64,000 nucleotides of DNA from CAZSSH01 sp964609825. Lineage in GTDB: Bacteria; Verrucomicrobiota; Lentisphaeria; Victivallales; Victivallaceae. Position numbers and translations under genes: made by a program. This document shows, piece after piece, positions 7,712-15,745 of the stretch; the first letter of the stretch is position 1, and the number at the start of each line of letters is the position of its first letter. The stretch covers positions 62,001-126,000 of the forward strand of contig CAZSSH010000011.1 of assembly GCA_964609825.1 (NCBI GenBank), given 5' to 3'. Below the pieces are notes generated by a model. The model saw nothing but the letters and a program-made list of their open reading frames with translations, searched no databases and was not told the origin of the DNA.

Positions 7712-8506
7712 ATGCGTCAAAAGTTATTGTTGTTAATTGCAGTCGTATTTGGTCTCCTGGCTTTTATTTTGACTTATCAGCAGTTGGAGAATGAAAAACG
7801 CAAAATCAGCGGTGATGCGGAAAATGCGATTTTGATCAAATTAACCCGCAACATGGTTGAGGGCGAGGAGCTCAAGGAGACCGACTTGGCACGTTATGAG
7901 GTCAAGCGGTTGCGCGACGGCAACAATTTGAGCCGAGAAATCCCTTACAGCGAAGTTTCGCGCGTGGTCGGTCGGAGACTGGAGACCTCGATGTCCGCGG
8001 GGCAAGTCTTGCAGAGCACGGACTTGAAGCCGATTACCCGCAAGCAGGGGTTTACCGGCATTATTCAGCAGGGCAAGCGCGCGGTGGCGATCCCGGTGGA
8101 TCTTAATTCATCGGTCAACAACCTCATTCAGCCTAATGACAATGTCGATATCATCGGCACCTTTCGTTTTCCCGATATGCGCGGCGACACCGCGCTCGAC
8201 ACCATTACCATGACCATTTTGCAGGACGTCAAAGTGCTGGCCGTCGGTAACCGCTGGGGTAACAATCAGCAGGACAATCAGCAGCAAGTGCGCAACTACG
8301 GCACGGTGACGCTGCTGTTGTGGCCGGATGAAGTCGAAATGATTATTTTTGCCTCCCAAAAAGGCAAGCTTACCTTATCTTTGCGCAACTATGATGACGA
8401 GCGCATTGAACGCGACATCGAGCAGCGCAGCGTCAACTTTAAACTCTTGGAAAAAGAAATTCCCAAATACAATCAGCGTCGCGATGAGCGCAGAATGTTG
8501 AAATAA
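7712..8506 (+). CDS. cpaB: Flp pilus assembly protein CpaB (SAF domain)
   Basis: 264 residues from the ATG at 7712, eight bases after GGAG. The N-terminus is a single signal-anchor (KLLLLIAVVFGLLAFILTY), followed by an SAF-type domain (MVEGEELKETDLARYEV, RRLETSMSAGQVL) and a C-terminal domain with VAIPVDLNSSVNNLIQPND and VTLLLWPDEVE. This is the layout of CpaB/RcpC, a periplasmic component of Tad/Flp pilus systems that acts near the secretin. It is the first gene of a tight run: the cpaF homologue starts two bases after its stop. No Flp pilin or secretin gene lies in the window. Confidence 0.9.
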   Translation: MRQKLLLLIAVVFGLLAFILTYQQLENEKRKISGDAENAILIKLTRNMVEGEELKETDLARYEVKRLRDGNNLSREIPYSEVSRVVGRRLETSMSAGQVLQSTDLKPITRKQGFTGIIQQGKRAVAIPVDLNSSVNNLIQPNDNVDIIGTFRFPDMRGDTALDTITMTILQDVKVLAVGNRWGNNQQDNQQQVRNYGTVTLLLWPDEVEMIIFASQKGKLTLSLRNYDDERIERDIEQRSVNFKLLEKEIPKYNQRRDERRMLK

Positions 8507-8508
8507 TT

Positions 8509-10254
8509 ATGGTTGAATTGATTATCCGCCGCCCGGGGCTTTCCGATGCTTCGGCCAAGTTGCAGCCGGGCGCATATTTGGTCGGGTCAGGCAGCGATTG
8601 CCATATCGTCCTCGACCGGCCCGAGATTTCACGGCGTCACGCCCAGCTGGTAGTCAACGGCGATCGGGTTTCGGTGATGGATCTGGGGAGCAGCAATAGT
8701 ACTTTTTGCAACGGCAATATGTTGTTTCCCAACGAGTTTTGTGAAATTCCGTCCGGTGGCAAGATTCGCATCGGCAAGGTGGAAATTGAAGTCAAGGGCA
8801 ATCGGTTAGGAGCCGCCTCGGCCCCGGTTGCCGCTGCCTCCGTTGCGACCCCGGCGGCAAAAAGCAAACCCGAGGCGGCATCCGCCAAGGCGGCGGATGT
8901 TTTGCAGTTGGACGGAATTTATGAGAAGCACAGTGTCCCCCTGTTAAAAATTTCCGGCGTCGACAATCAGACGCGCCCCTTGCTTCAGGAAATCAAAAAG
9001 CAGTGCCATCATGAGTTGCTGCAACGGCTCAATCTTAAAAAAATGGCGCTTTCGGGGACCAGTCATGATGACTTGGTCAAACAGGCCGCCGTGACCACCC
9101 GTGAAATTATCGCCACGCTCAAAAATAAATTGCCGGCGAGCATTCCGGTCGCTTTGCTGGAGAAAGAGTTGATTCAGGAAGCGGTCGGTCTCGGCCCGTT
9201 GGAGTACTTGATCGAGCGCGACGACATCACCGAAATCATGGTCAACGGCCCGGATTTGGTCTATGTCGAAAAAGAGGGGCGCATTTACCGCACCGATACC
9301 GCGTTTGCCGACAACAATCAAGTCTTGTCGGCAATTGAGCGCATTGTTTCACCGCTGGGGCGACGCATTGACGAGAGTTCGCCGATGGTTGACGCCCGTT
9401 TGCCGGATGGGTCGCGCGTCAACGCGATTATTCCCCCGTTGTCGCTGGTGGGGCCGACGATCACCATCCGTAAATTTTCGCGCAAGCGCTTGGAGGCGTC
9501 CGATCTGATTAAATTTGGTTCGATTTCTCCCGAGATGGTCAAGTTTTTGGCCGTCTGCGTGGCGGTGCGCAAAAATATTCTCATCTCCGGCGGTACCGGC
9601 TCCGGGAAAACCACGTTGTTAAACGTTTTGAGCTCGTTTTTGCCCAATCAGGAGCGCATCATCACCATTGAGGACGCGGCCGAGCTGCAACTTTTGCAGG
9701 AGCATCTGGTGAAACTGGAAGCCCGTCCGCCCAACGTTGAGGGCAGAGGGGAAATCACCATCCGCGATTTGGTGCGCAACTCGCTGCGTATGCGGCCCGA
9801 CCGGATTGTGGTCGGCGAGTGCCGCGGCGGCGAAGCTTTGGACATGCTTCAGGCGATGAATACCGGCCACGACGGCAGCTTGACGACCATCCACGCCAAC
9901 ACGCCGCGCGACGCGCTGGCCCGTCTGGAAACGTTGGTGTTGATGGCCGGGTTTGATTTACCCTTGCGGGCGATCCGCGAACAGGTGGCGTCGGCGATCA
10001 ACATGGTGGTGCAAATTACCCGTGAGCGCGACGGCAGCCGCAAGGTGATCAACATCAGCGAGATTACCAAGATGGAGGGTGAGGTCATCACCATGCAGGA
10101 TTTGTTTGTTTTCCGGCAGACGGGGTGGGATGAGAACAACCGCGTGACCGGCGTCTTTGAGCCGACCGGCAGTGTGCCGTCGTTTATGGAGGAGATCGAG
10201 CGGGCGAAACTGCCGCTTGATATATCGATGTTCAGCAAAAAACAGGGGAAGTAA
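8509..10254 (+). CDS. cpaF: FHA domain-CpaF/TadA secretion ATPase fusion
   Basis: A 581-residue protein. Residues 1-95 form a forkhead-associated (phosphothreonine-binding) domain with GSGSDCHIVL, ISRRHAQL and DLGSSNSTFCNG. A linker rich in Ala and Pro follows (about 100-130), then a complete CpaF-type hexameric secretion ATPase: Walker A GGTGSGKTTLL (361-371), ITIEDAAELQL, Walker B/Asp-box RPDRIVVGECRGGEALDML, and the His box GHDGSLTTIHAN. It powers assembly or export through the TadB/TadC inner-membrane platform. CpaF proteins usually lack an FHA domain, so the fusion suggests control by Ser/Thr phosphorylation. Next gene follows with no gap. Confidence 0.93.
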   Translation: MVELIIRRPGLSDASAKLQPGAYLVGSGSDCHIVLDRPEISRRHAQLVVNGDRVSVMDLGSSNSTFCNGNMLFPNEFCEIPSGGKIRIGKVEIEVKGNRLGAASAPVAAASVATPAAKSKPEAASAKAADVLQLDGIYEKHSVPLLKISGVDNQTRPLLQEIKKQCHHELLQRLNLKKMALSGTSHDDLVKQAAVTTREIIATLKNKLPASIPVALLEKELIQEAVGLGPLEYLIERDDITEIMVNGPDLVYVEKEGRIYRTDTAFADNNQVLSAIERIVSPLGRRIDESSPMVDARLPDGSRVNAIIPPLSLVGPTITIRKFSRKRLEASDLIKFGSISPEMVKFLAVCVAVRKNILISGGTGSGKTTLLNVLSSFLPNQERIITIEDAAELQLLQEHLVKLEARPPNVEGRGEITIRDLVRNSLRMRPDRIVVGECRGGEALDMLQAMNTGHDGSLTTIHANTPRDALARLETLVLMAGFDLPLRAIREQVASAINMVVQITRERDGSRKVINISEITKMEGEVITMQDLFVFRQTGWDENNRVTGVFEPTGSVPSFMEEIERAKLPLDISMFSKKQGK

Positions 10255-11136
10255 ATGGGTGACTCATTTTGGCCCGGATTGTTTGCTTTTTTGGCCGTGA
10301 CCATAGCGGCGATGGTGATCATTGATTTTGGCATCTTCGTCTTTAACCGCTATTGCGAAAAATACATTCAGGAGACAGGCACGGAGCTCGACGATGTCCT
10401 GATCCAGATTCCCGCCAACAAGGTTTTGGACATCAGCTTGGCAATCAGCGCATTGGGCGGAATTTTGGGCGTGATTGTCATTATGTGCCTCTCCGAAGAT
10501 TTTTCGTGGAAGGGTGGTCTCTTTTTCGGTTTTCTGGCGGGCGGGATTTTGTTTCCGGTGCCGCGTCTGGTGTTGCGGTATTTGCGCAAACAAAGGTTGT
10601 ATAAATTCAACATCCAGCTGGAGGATGCGTTGGGGATGATCTCGAGCTCGCTCAAGGCCGGGTTCAGCATCAACCAGGCGCTGGAGGAGATCGCCGGGCA
10701 AAACATCCACCCGATCTCGGTCGAGTTCAAGCTTTTAACCCAGGAAATCCGTCTCGGCGTGCCTTTGGAGCAGGCGTTGGAAAATATGAATTACCGGGTC
10801 GAGTCCGACGATTTTGAGCTGGTGACCACCGCGATCTTGACCGCCCGCCAGACCGGGGGCGAACTGACCGGCACCTTGGAGCGGGTAGCGTCATTGATCC
10901 GTGAGCGCGTGCGCATCTCCAACAAATTGCGCGCCACCACCGCGATGGGGAGATTGCAGGCGATTATGGTTGGCTCGATGCCGTTTCTATTGTTCACCGG
11001 CCTGTTGTTTGTCGCACCGCAGGTGATGGCCGGTTTTACCTCCGGGCCCATCGGCATCATTGCCCTCATTGTGGTGGTGGTGCTCGATATCATCGGCTAT
11101 CTGGTCATCAAAAAAATAACCACCATCGAGGTTTGA
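10255..11136 (+). CDS. tadB: TadB-like type II secretion system F protein
   Basis: A 293-residue inner-membrane platform protein of the T2SSF family. An N-terminal transmembrane helix (AFLAVTIAAMVIIDFGIFVF), two more around 65-110, a cytoplasmic F domain (LEDALGMISSSLKAGFSINQALEEIA, ETGGEL-like RQTGGELTGTLERVA) and two C-terminal helices (MPFLLFTGLLFVAPQVMAG, GIIALIVVVVLDIIGYLVI). It works with CpaF and TadC in Tad pilus or pseudopilus assembly. The start codon directly follows the cpaF stop. Confidence 0.9.
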   Translation: MGDSFWPGLFAFLAVTIAAMVIIDFGIFVFNRYCEKYIQETGTELDDVLIQIPANKVLDISLAISALGGILGVIVIMCLSEDFSWKGGLFFGFLAGGILFPVPRLVLRYLRKQRLYKFNIQLEDALGMISSSLKAGFSINQALEEIAGQNIHPISVEFKLLTQEIRLGVPLEQALENMNYRVESDDFELVTTAILTARQTGGELTGTLERVASLIRERVRISNKLRATTAMGRLQAIMVGSMPFLLFTGLLFVAPQVMAGFTSGPIGIIALIVVVVLDIIGYLVIKKITTIEV

Positions 11137-11140
11137 ACCT

Positions 11141-12010
11141 ATGAATCCGCAATCCTTAATCATCGGAGCGTGTGCCGGAGTCAGCATTTGGGCACTGTCA
11201 AACTTTGTCTTTTATGCCGTCACTCACGTCGAGCTGGTCAAAAAGGACAATCTGCCCAAGCATATCCCGGTATTGTTCCGGTTTTTGCTGCCGTTGTTGC
11301 CGTTGTCAAAGCCATTTGTCAATTTGCCGTTGGGGGTTAATTTGCAGCATACGGTGGCACCGCGGCTATGGATGGCCGGATTTGGAGAAGTGTTTACTCC
11401 GCAAGAGTTTGTCGGATTAAAGGTGTTGTTTTTCTTGCTCGGGCTGTTGTTGCTTTTTGTCGGGGCGTTGACCGGGCACTTTATCATCGGGCTCATTGTT
11501 GCCGTGATGCTGATGATTTACCCGATGGTGTGGCTCAACGCGGTCATTCAGCGGCGTCAGCTCTCAATCATGAAGGCCTTGCCCAATGTCTTGGATTTGC
11601 TCACGTTGTCGGTCGAGTCGGGCAAGGATTTGCTGTCGAGTCTCCGCGATATTCTGGCACGGCGCAAGCTTGATGACCTTGGCGAGGAATTGTTGCGCAC
11701 CTTTCAAGAAATCCAGCTCGGCCGCAAGCGGACCGAGGCTTTGCGTGCGCTGTCAGACCGGGTGCGGCAGGTGGATTTGAGCGCGACTGTCAATGCGATC
11801 ATCCAGGCTGAGGAGCTTGGGGTGTCGGTGGGGCAACTCTTACGCATCCAGGGCGACATGCAGCGCAACAAACGCTTTACGCTGGCGGAGAAACTCGCCA
11901 ACGAGGCGTCGGTCAAAATTATTTTGCCGGTGGTACTGTTTATTTTGCCGGCGGTATTCATTATTTTAATCGTGCCGTTGGTGTTGCACGCGGCCAAGGT
12001 GTTTCGTTAA
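11141..12010 (+). CDS. tadC: TadC-like type II secretion system F protein
   Basis: A 289-residue partner of TadB with the same fold order: an N-terminal helix, a hydrophobic pair near 85-130 (FFLLGLLLLFVGALTG, IIGLIVAVMLMIYPMVWL), a cytoplasmic F domain (LPNVLDLLTLSVESGKDL, AEELGVSVGQLLRIQGDMQR) and a C-terminal helix (IILPVVLFILPAVFIILIVPLVL). The typical TadC motif KLANEASVKIILPVVLF is present, matching the family's EEKAxKxxVKLxFPLxxF. Four bases separate it from tadB. Confidence 0.9.
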   Translation: MNPQSLIIGACAGVSIWALSNFVFYAVTHVELVKKDNLPKHIPVLFRFLLPLLPLSKPFVNLPLGVNLQHTVAPRLWMAGFGEVFTPQEFVGLKVLFFLLGLLLLFVGALTGHFIIGLIVAVMLMIYPMVWLNAVIQRRQLSIMKALPNVLDLLTLSVESGKDLLSSLRDILARRKLDDLGEELLRTFQEIQLGRKRTEALRALSDRVRQVDLSATVNAIIQAEELGVSVGQLLRIQGDMQRNKRFTLAEKLANEASVKIILPVVLFILPAVFIILIVPLVLHAAKVFR

Positions 12011-12013
12011 AAC

Positions 12014-12439
12014 ATGATCATCAATGTCAGCAAAAAATGTATTGTCTCCAAGCGGCCGGTGGCGGCGCTCGGCTTTATCCGCCGGTTGTTTGGCCTTATC
12101 GGGCACTCGTTTCAAAAATATGATTTTGACTGCCTGATTTTGTACCGTTGCGACGCCATCCACTGTATGTTTATGACCGAGGCGATCGATATCGCATTTT
12201 TAGACCGCGAGCGCAGAGTGATTGATTTGCGCCATGAGCTTCGGCCGTGGCGCTTTGTATATTGCCGCGGCGCGGATTTGGTTTTGGAGTTTCCTGCCGG
12301 GACCTTGCGGCGTACCGGTACTGAAATTGGAGATTTTTTGAATTTAGACACCAATTTAAATGACGAAGTCATTGAAAATTTGAAAAATGTGGTTATTTTA
12401 AACCCTGAGACAGTTGTAAACCGAGTAAACATGGAATAG
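12014..12439 (+). CDS. DUF192 family protein
   Basis: A 141-residue small protein matching the DUF192 pattern: a central HCMFMTEAIDIAFLDRERRV, then LRPWRFVYCRGADLVLEFPAGTL-type sequence, then GTEIGDFL. Its biochemical function is not established. Unlike many family members it has no signal peptide, so it is probably cytoplasmic. It is embedded between tadC (three-base gap) and an FHA protein (three-base gap) and is co-transcribed with the Tad locus, which suggests a link but does not prove one. No clear ribosome binding site is visible, consistent with translational coupling. Confidence 0.75.
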   Translation: MIINVSKKCIVSKRPVAALGFIRRLFGLIGHSFQKYDFDCLILYRCDAIHCMFMTEAIDIAFLDRERRVIDLRHELRPWRFVYCRGADLVLEFPAGTLRRTGTEIGDFLNLDTNLNDEVIENLKNVVILNPETVVNRVNME

Positions 12440-12442
12440 GCG

Positions 12443-13813
12443 ATGAAAATATTTTTTGTCAACGGAATCCGGGCCGGCGAAGAGCTTGAGTACGTTATTC
12501 CGGAAATTTCAGTCGGGCGGGAGGATGACAATATTTTGCGCATCCCCACCGGCGGGGTTTCCCGGTATCATGCAGTCATTTATAAAGATGAAAACGCCGA
12601 CTGGTTTGTCCGCGATGCGGGGAGCACCAATGGGGTCAAGGTCAACCGGGTCAAAATCGACGGGCCGACCAAGCTCAAGGATGAGGACATGATCGAGTTC
12701 GGCGACCAGATGATCCGGGTGTTTGAGCTTTACAGCTCGGCGCCCAAAATTATTTTTAATCCAATCAGCTCCGAACCGGAGAGCTCGGTTGTCCCGGAGG
12801 TCAAATCGATGTTGAGCGACAGCAATTTTGACTCCAAAACATTATTTGCCAAGGCAGCCGCCGGCGCCGAAGCGGTCACCGACGATGAAGTTGCCGCCAA
12901 AGCAAAACCGCAGCGGCGGATCTCCAATCTCACTTTTTACAGCGTGATTTTTTTGGTGGCGCTGGCGGTGGTCGTGTGGGTGGTCAAACTTAACGAGCCC
13001 AAAAAAGCACAGGTTGCGCCGGAGGTTAAGGATGCCGCCAGTCAGATTTTGGCGGTCGAGTATGATCGCCAGAAAGTGACCAAGGACAATGTCTTTAAAT
13101 TTGCCATGCTGCTCGAAAACAACAAGGTCAAATTTACTCTTGACGACCTCAAATCGGAGCGCCATTACGAGCGCGAATTTGATCTCAAAAACTCGGTGGC
13201 GGAAAACGTCTTTAAAGACCGGATCACCGCTTCTAATTTGTTGTCGCTCAAAATGCCCGAGACTGCCGTCAATACCAGCGGTGTCGGCCGCTCGATTGTG
13301 ATTGTGACCAATCAGGAGAACCGGCGTTTGAATTTTTCCGGGGATGTGGTGCCGCGTGAAGTCGAGCTCTTTGAAATGGCGCTCGACACCTTTGCCGAAA
13401 GCTTCGGTTTGGAAACTATCGCTCTGACTCCCGAGGAGCTTAAGTTGCAGGCGCAGAGCGGCTTCCTTAAGGCTGAGGATCTTTATGCCAATCGCGAGGC
13501 CAATCCCGGCAACTTGCGCGAGGCCATCATCCGCTATCGTCAAACGGTCGAGCTCTTGTCGCAATTTTCGCCGCGCCCGGAGATCTGGGTGGAGGCGCGC
13601 AAAAAGCTCGACGAGGCCGAAGAGCTGCGCAAAACCAAGCTTGAGCAGCTGGAGTTTGAGCGCGTGCGGCTGGGCAATCTCAAAGAGTACGACCAGTTGC
13701 GTTATGTGTTTACTCAAGTCATGCAGCTTGCCGACGTCGACTCCAAGGAGTATGATACGGCCAGACAGCGGTTGTTTAAGCTTGACAGTTATTTACGGCA
13801 GGGGAAAAAATGA
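12443..13813 (+). CDS. FHA domain membrane protein with helical periplasmic region
   Basis: A 456-residue protein. N-terminal FHA domain (about 20-95: SVGREDDNILRI, GVSRYHAVIY, DAGSTNGVKVN), a linker, one transmembrane helix (about 168-185: YSVIFLVALAVVVWVV), then a mainly helical extracytoplasmic region that ends in an RYRQTVELL...KLDEAEELRKTKLEQLEFER segment like a TPR/coiled-coil. A cytoplasmic FHA and an external helical tail fit a scaffold linking phosphorylation signals to the Tad assembly. It overlaps the next gene by four bases (ATGA). No catalytic motif seen. Confidence 0.82.
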   Translation: MKIFFVNGIRAGEELEYVIPEISVGREDDNILRIPTGGVSRYHAVIYKDENADWFVRDAGSTNGVKVNRVKIDGPTKLKDEDMIEFGDQMIRVFELYSSAPKIIFNPISSEPESSVVPEVKSMLSDSNFDSKTLFAKAAAGAEAVTDDEVAAKAKPQRRISNLTFYSVIFLVALAVVVWVVKLNEPKKAQVAPEVKDAASQILAVEYDRQKVTKDNVFKFAMLLENNKVKFTLDDLKSERHYEREFDLKNSVAENVFKDRITASNLLSLKMPETAVNTSGVGRSIVIVTNQENRRLNFSGDVVPREVELFEMALDTFAESFGLETIALTPEELKLQAQSGFLKAEDLYANREANPGNLREAIIRYRQTVELLSQFSPRPEIWVEARKKLDEAEELRKTKLEQLEFERVRLGNLKEYDQLRYVFTQVMQLADVDSKEYDTARQRLFKLDSYLRQGKK

Positions 13814-15129
13814 AAAGATGGCTTGTTGCATTGGCGGCCGTGATCATGACAGTGAGCTTTGGCTGCAAAAAAAAGAATGAGGATGTGCGTCCGACGCTGG
13901 AGCTCAAGGGCAACTCTTCGATCAAAGTGGCGATCGACGGTCGCCCGATCAGTGATTTGCCGGTGATGCTCAAAGTTCCGGCGGGGCGCCATGTGCTTAA
14001 ATTTTACGGCGACACATATGTGAGCCGCTGGGACAATGTGGTTTTAAAGGATAAGGAAACCCGCGCTCTGGATATTTCGCTTGAGCCCGAACGTGCCTGC
14101 GTATTGGTTGCCAGCAGCCCCTCCGGCGCCTCGCTGGAGATGGACGGCAAAGTCGTCGGCTCTACTCCGCTGGTGCTTGAAAGTCTGCCGGTCGGCAAAT
14201 ACACCGGGCAACTCAAAATGCCCGGTTACGAAGAGCGCGGCGTTAATTGGGAAATTAATGACAGCCGGCCGCTGCGGGTGTTTATGGATTTGAGCTCCAA
14301 CATCGGCAAGGTTGAGCTGACCGCCAGCCCCAAAGGGTCACGGATTTTTATCAACGGCACCTTGGTCGGACCATCGCCGTATTTTGGCGAACTCTCTGAG
14401 GGCAAATATCTGATCCGCATTGAGCGCGAAGGGTATATTCCCGTCGAGCAGCATATTGTTTTGAGACGCGGCGAGATTTTGGCCAAGGAGTTTAACCTTA
14501 CGCCGTTGCCGGGCGGAATCGGCTTTGCCTCGTTTCCTGACGGCGCGGAGGTGTTTGTCAACGGGGTCAAACGCGGAGTGACGCCCTGCGTTTTGAATGA
14601 TTTGCCGCCAGCAATTTATGACATCAAACTGATTCGCCCCGGGTATGATGATTATACCGCCGCCATCGAGGTCGCTTCGGGCGGTAGCGACAAGGTCAAT
14701 GTCCAGCTGAGCCCGTCCACCGGGCGTTTGATCCTCAATATCCGCCCGCCGGGCGTCGAAGTCTTTGTCGATGGCAAGTCCTACGGCAAAGTTGAGCGCG
14801 AGGACAAGGACAGTCTGGCGAGTAAATTTATTGTGGTCCCCAACCTTACTCCGGGCGAACACGAGGTGGTGTTGTCCCATAAGCAGGCGGTGCCGGAGAC
14901 CAAACGCTATACCTTTAAAATTGAGAAAGCCAAAGACTTGAAGCCTCCCGCGTTGTCGCTGTGGCTGGCCAATTATGAGCTCACCTTTACCGACGGCCGG
15001 GTTGAGCGCGGCGCAGTGTATGAGGAGAATGACGAGCGGGTGGTCTTTGGGCCCGAGCCGGGTGTCAAATTCCCGATTCCGCGCAATCAGATCAAGAGTA
15101 TTACCAAGCTTACCATCGGCGATGAGTGA
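13810..15129 (+). CDS. PEGA-repeat lipoprotein
   Basis: A 439-residue protein with a lipobox VSFGC (Cys19), so it is probably membrane-anchored outside the cytoplasm. It contains at least four PEGA-type repeats, each with the pattern SPxGAxxxxDGxxxGxTPxxLxxLPxGxYxxxLxxxGY, centred near residues 100-140, 165-210, 235-285 and 305-360. PEGA domains are beta-rich surface modules. The C-terminal segment (LSLWLANYELTFTDGRVERGAVYEENDE) is like those of proteins that bind or coat assemblies. It is in the Tad-associated operon and overlaps both neighbours by a few bases. Confidence 0.85.
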   Translation: MKRWLVALAAVIMTVSFGCKKKNEDVRPTLELKGNSSIKVAIDGRPISDLPVMLKVPAGRHVLKFYGDTYVSRWDNVVLKDKETRALDISLEPERACVLVASSPSGASLEMDGKVVGSTPLVLESLPVGKYTGQLKMPGYEERGVNWEINDSRPLRVFMDLSSNIGKVELTASPKGSRIFINGTLVGPSPYFGELSEGKYLIRIEREGYIPVEQHIVLRRGEILAKEFNLTPLPGGIGFASFPDGAEVFVNGVKRGVTPCVLNDLPPAIYDIKLIRPGYDDYTAAIEVASGGSDKVNVQLSPSTGRLILNIRPPGVEVFVDGKSYGKVEREDKDSLASKFIVVPNLTPGEHEVVLSHKQAVPETKRYTFKIEKAKDLKPPALSLWLANYELTFTDGRVERGAVYEENDERVVFGPEPGVKFPIPRNQIKSITKLTIGDE

Positions 15130-15745
15130 GTCTGATTTTCGCCGCGAAATGCTGGTGCGGACACCGGCAATGGTCAAAGAAACGCTGGGGCGCGCCAACA
15201 TCTTGATTGCCGGTGCGGGCGGTTTGGGCTCCAATGCGGCGATGATGCTGGTGCGCGCCGGGGCTAAAAAGCTGACGCTGGTCGACTTTGACACGGTGGC
15301 AATTTCCAATCTTAACCGGCAATTTTACTTTGCAGATCAAGTCGGGCAACTCAAGGTGGCGGCGCTCGCCGGCAATCTTATGCGGATTGTCGATGACCTT
15401 GAGCTGACTTTACTCGCGCAAAAAGTCGATGAACAAAACGTTGGCGAAATCGTCAACCCTTCCTATCACTTGGTCCTTGAGTGTTTTGACCGGGCTGAAG
15501 CCAAGGCGCTGTTGACCACTTTTATGCTCCGCGAGCGGCCGCAGATGCCGGTGATCGCCGTTTCCGGCATCGGCGGTTACAGTCAGAATGTCGCGTTTGG
15601 AGTGAAGCAACTGTTGGGAAAACTGTTTGTGGTCGGCGACGGCGAGACCGATGCCGATGTCAATGGCACGGTGGCCAGCCAGGTGATGGCGGCGGCAAGC
15701 ATGCAAGTACAATTGGCCATTGATCTCTTGTTGGGTATCGTGTGA
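15122..15745 (+). CDS. thiF: ThiF/HesA-type adenylyltransferase (short family 2 form)
   Basis: 207 residues from the ATG at 15122, which overlaps the PEGA gene by eight bases. E1-like nucleotide-binding fold with GAGGLGS (31-37), LVDFDTVAISNLNRQFYF and an acidic VLECFDRAEAK motif, matching the short ThiF (family 2) that activates the sulfur carrier ThiS for thiazole synthesis. The zinc-binding C-terminal half of long MoeB/ThiF proteins is absent, as expected for this short class. No thiS, thiG or thiH is next to it; the context is envelope and competence genes, so a different small-protein partner cannot be excluded. Confidence 0.78.
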   Translation: MSESDFRREMLVRTPAMVKETLGRANILIAGAGGLGSNAAMMLVRAGAKKLTLVDFDTVAISNLNRQFYFADQVGQLKVAALAGNLMRIVDDLELTLLAQKVDEQNVGEIVNPSYHLVLECFDRAEAKALLTTFMLRERPQMPVIAVSGIGGYSQNVAFGVKQLLGKLFVVGDGETDADVNGTVASQVMAAASMQVQLAIDLLLGIV

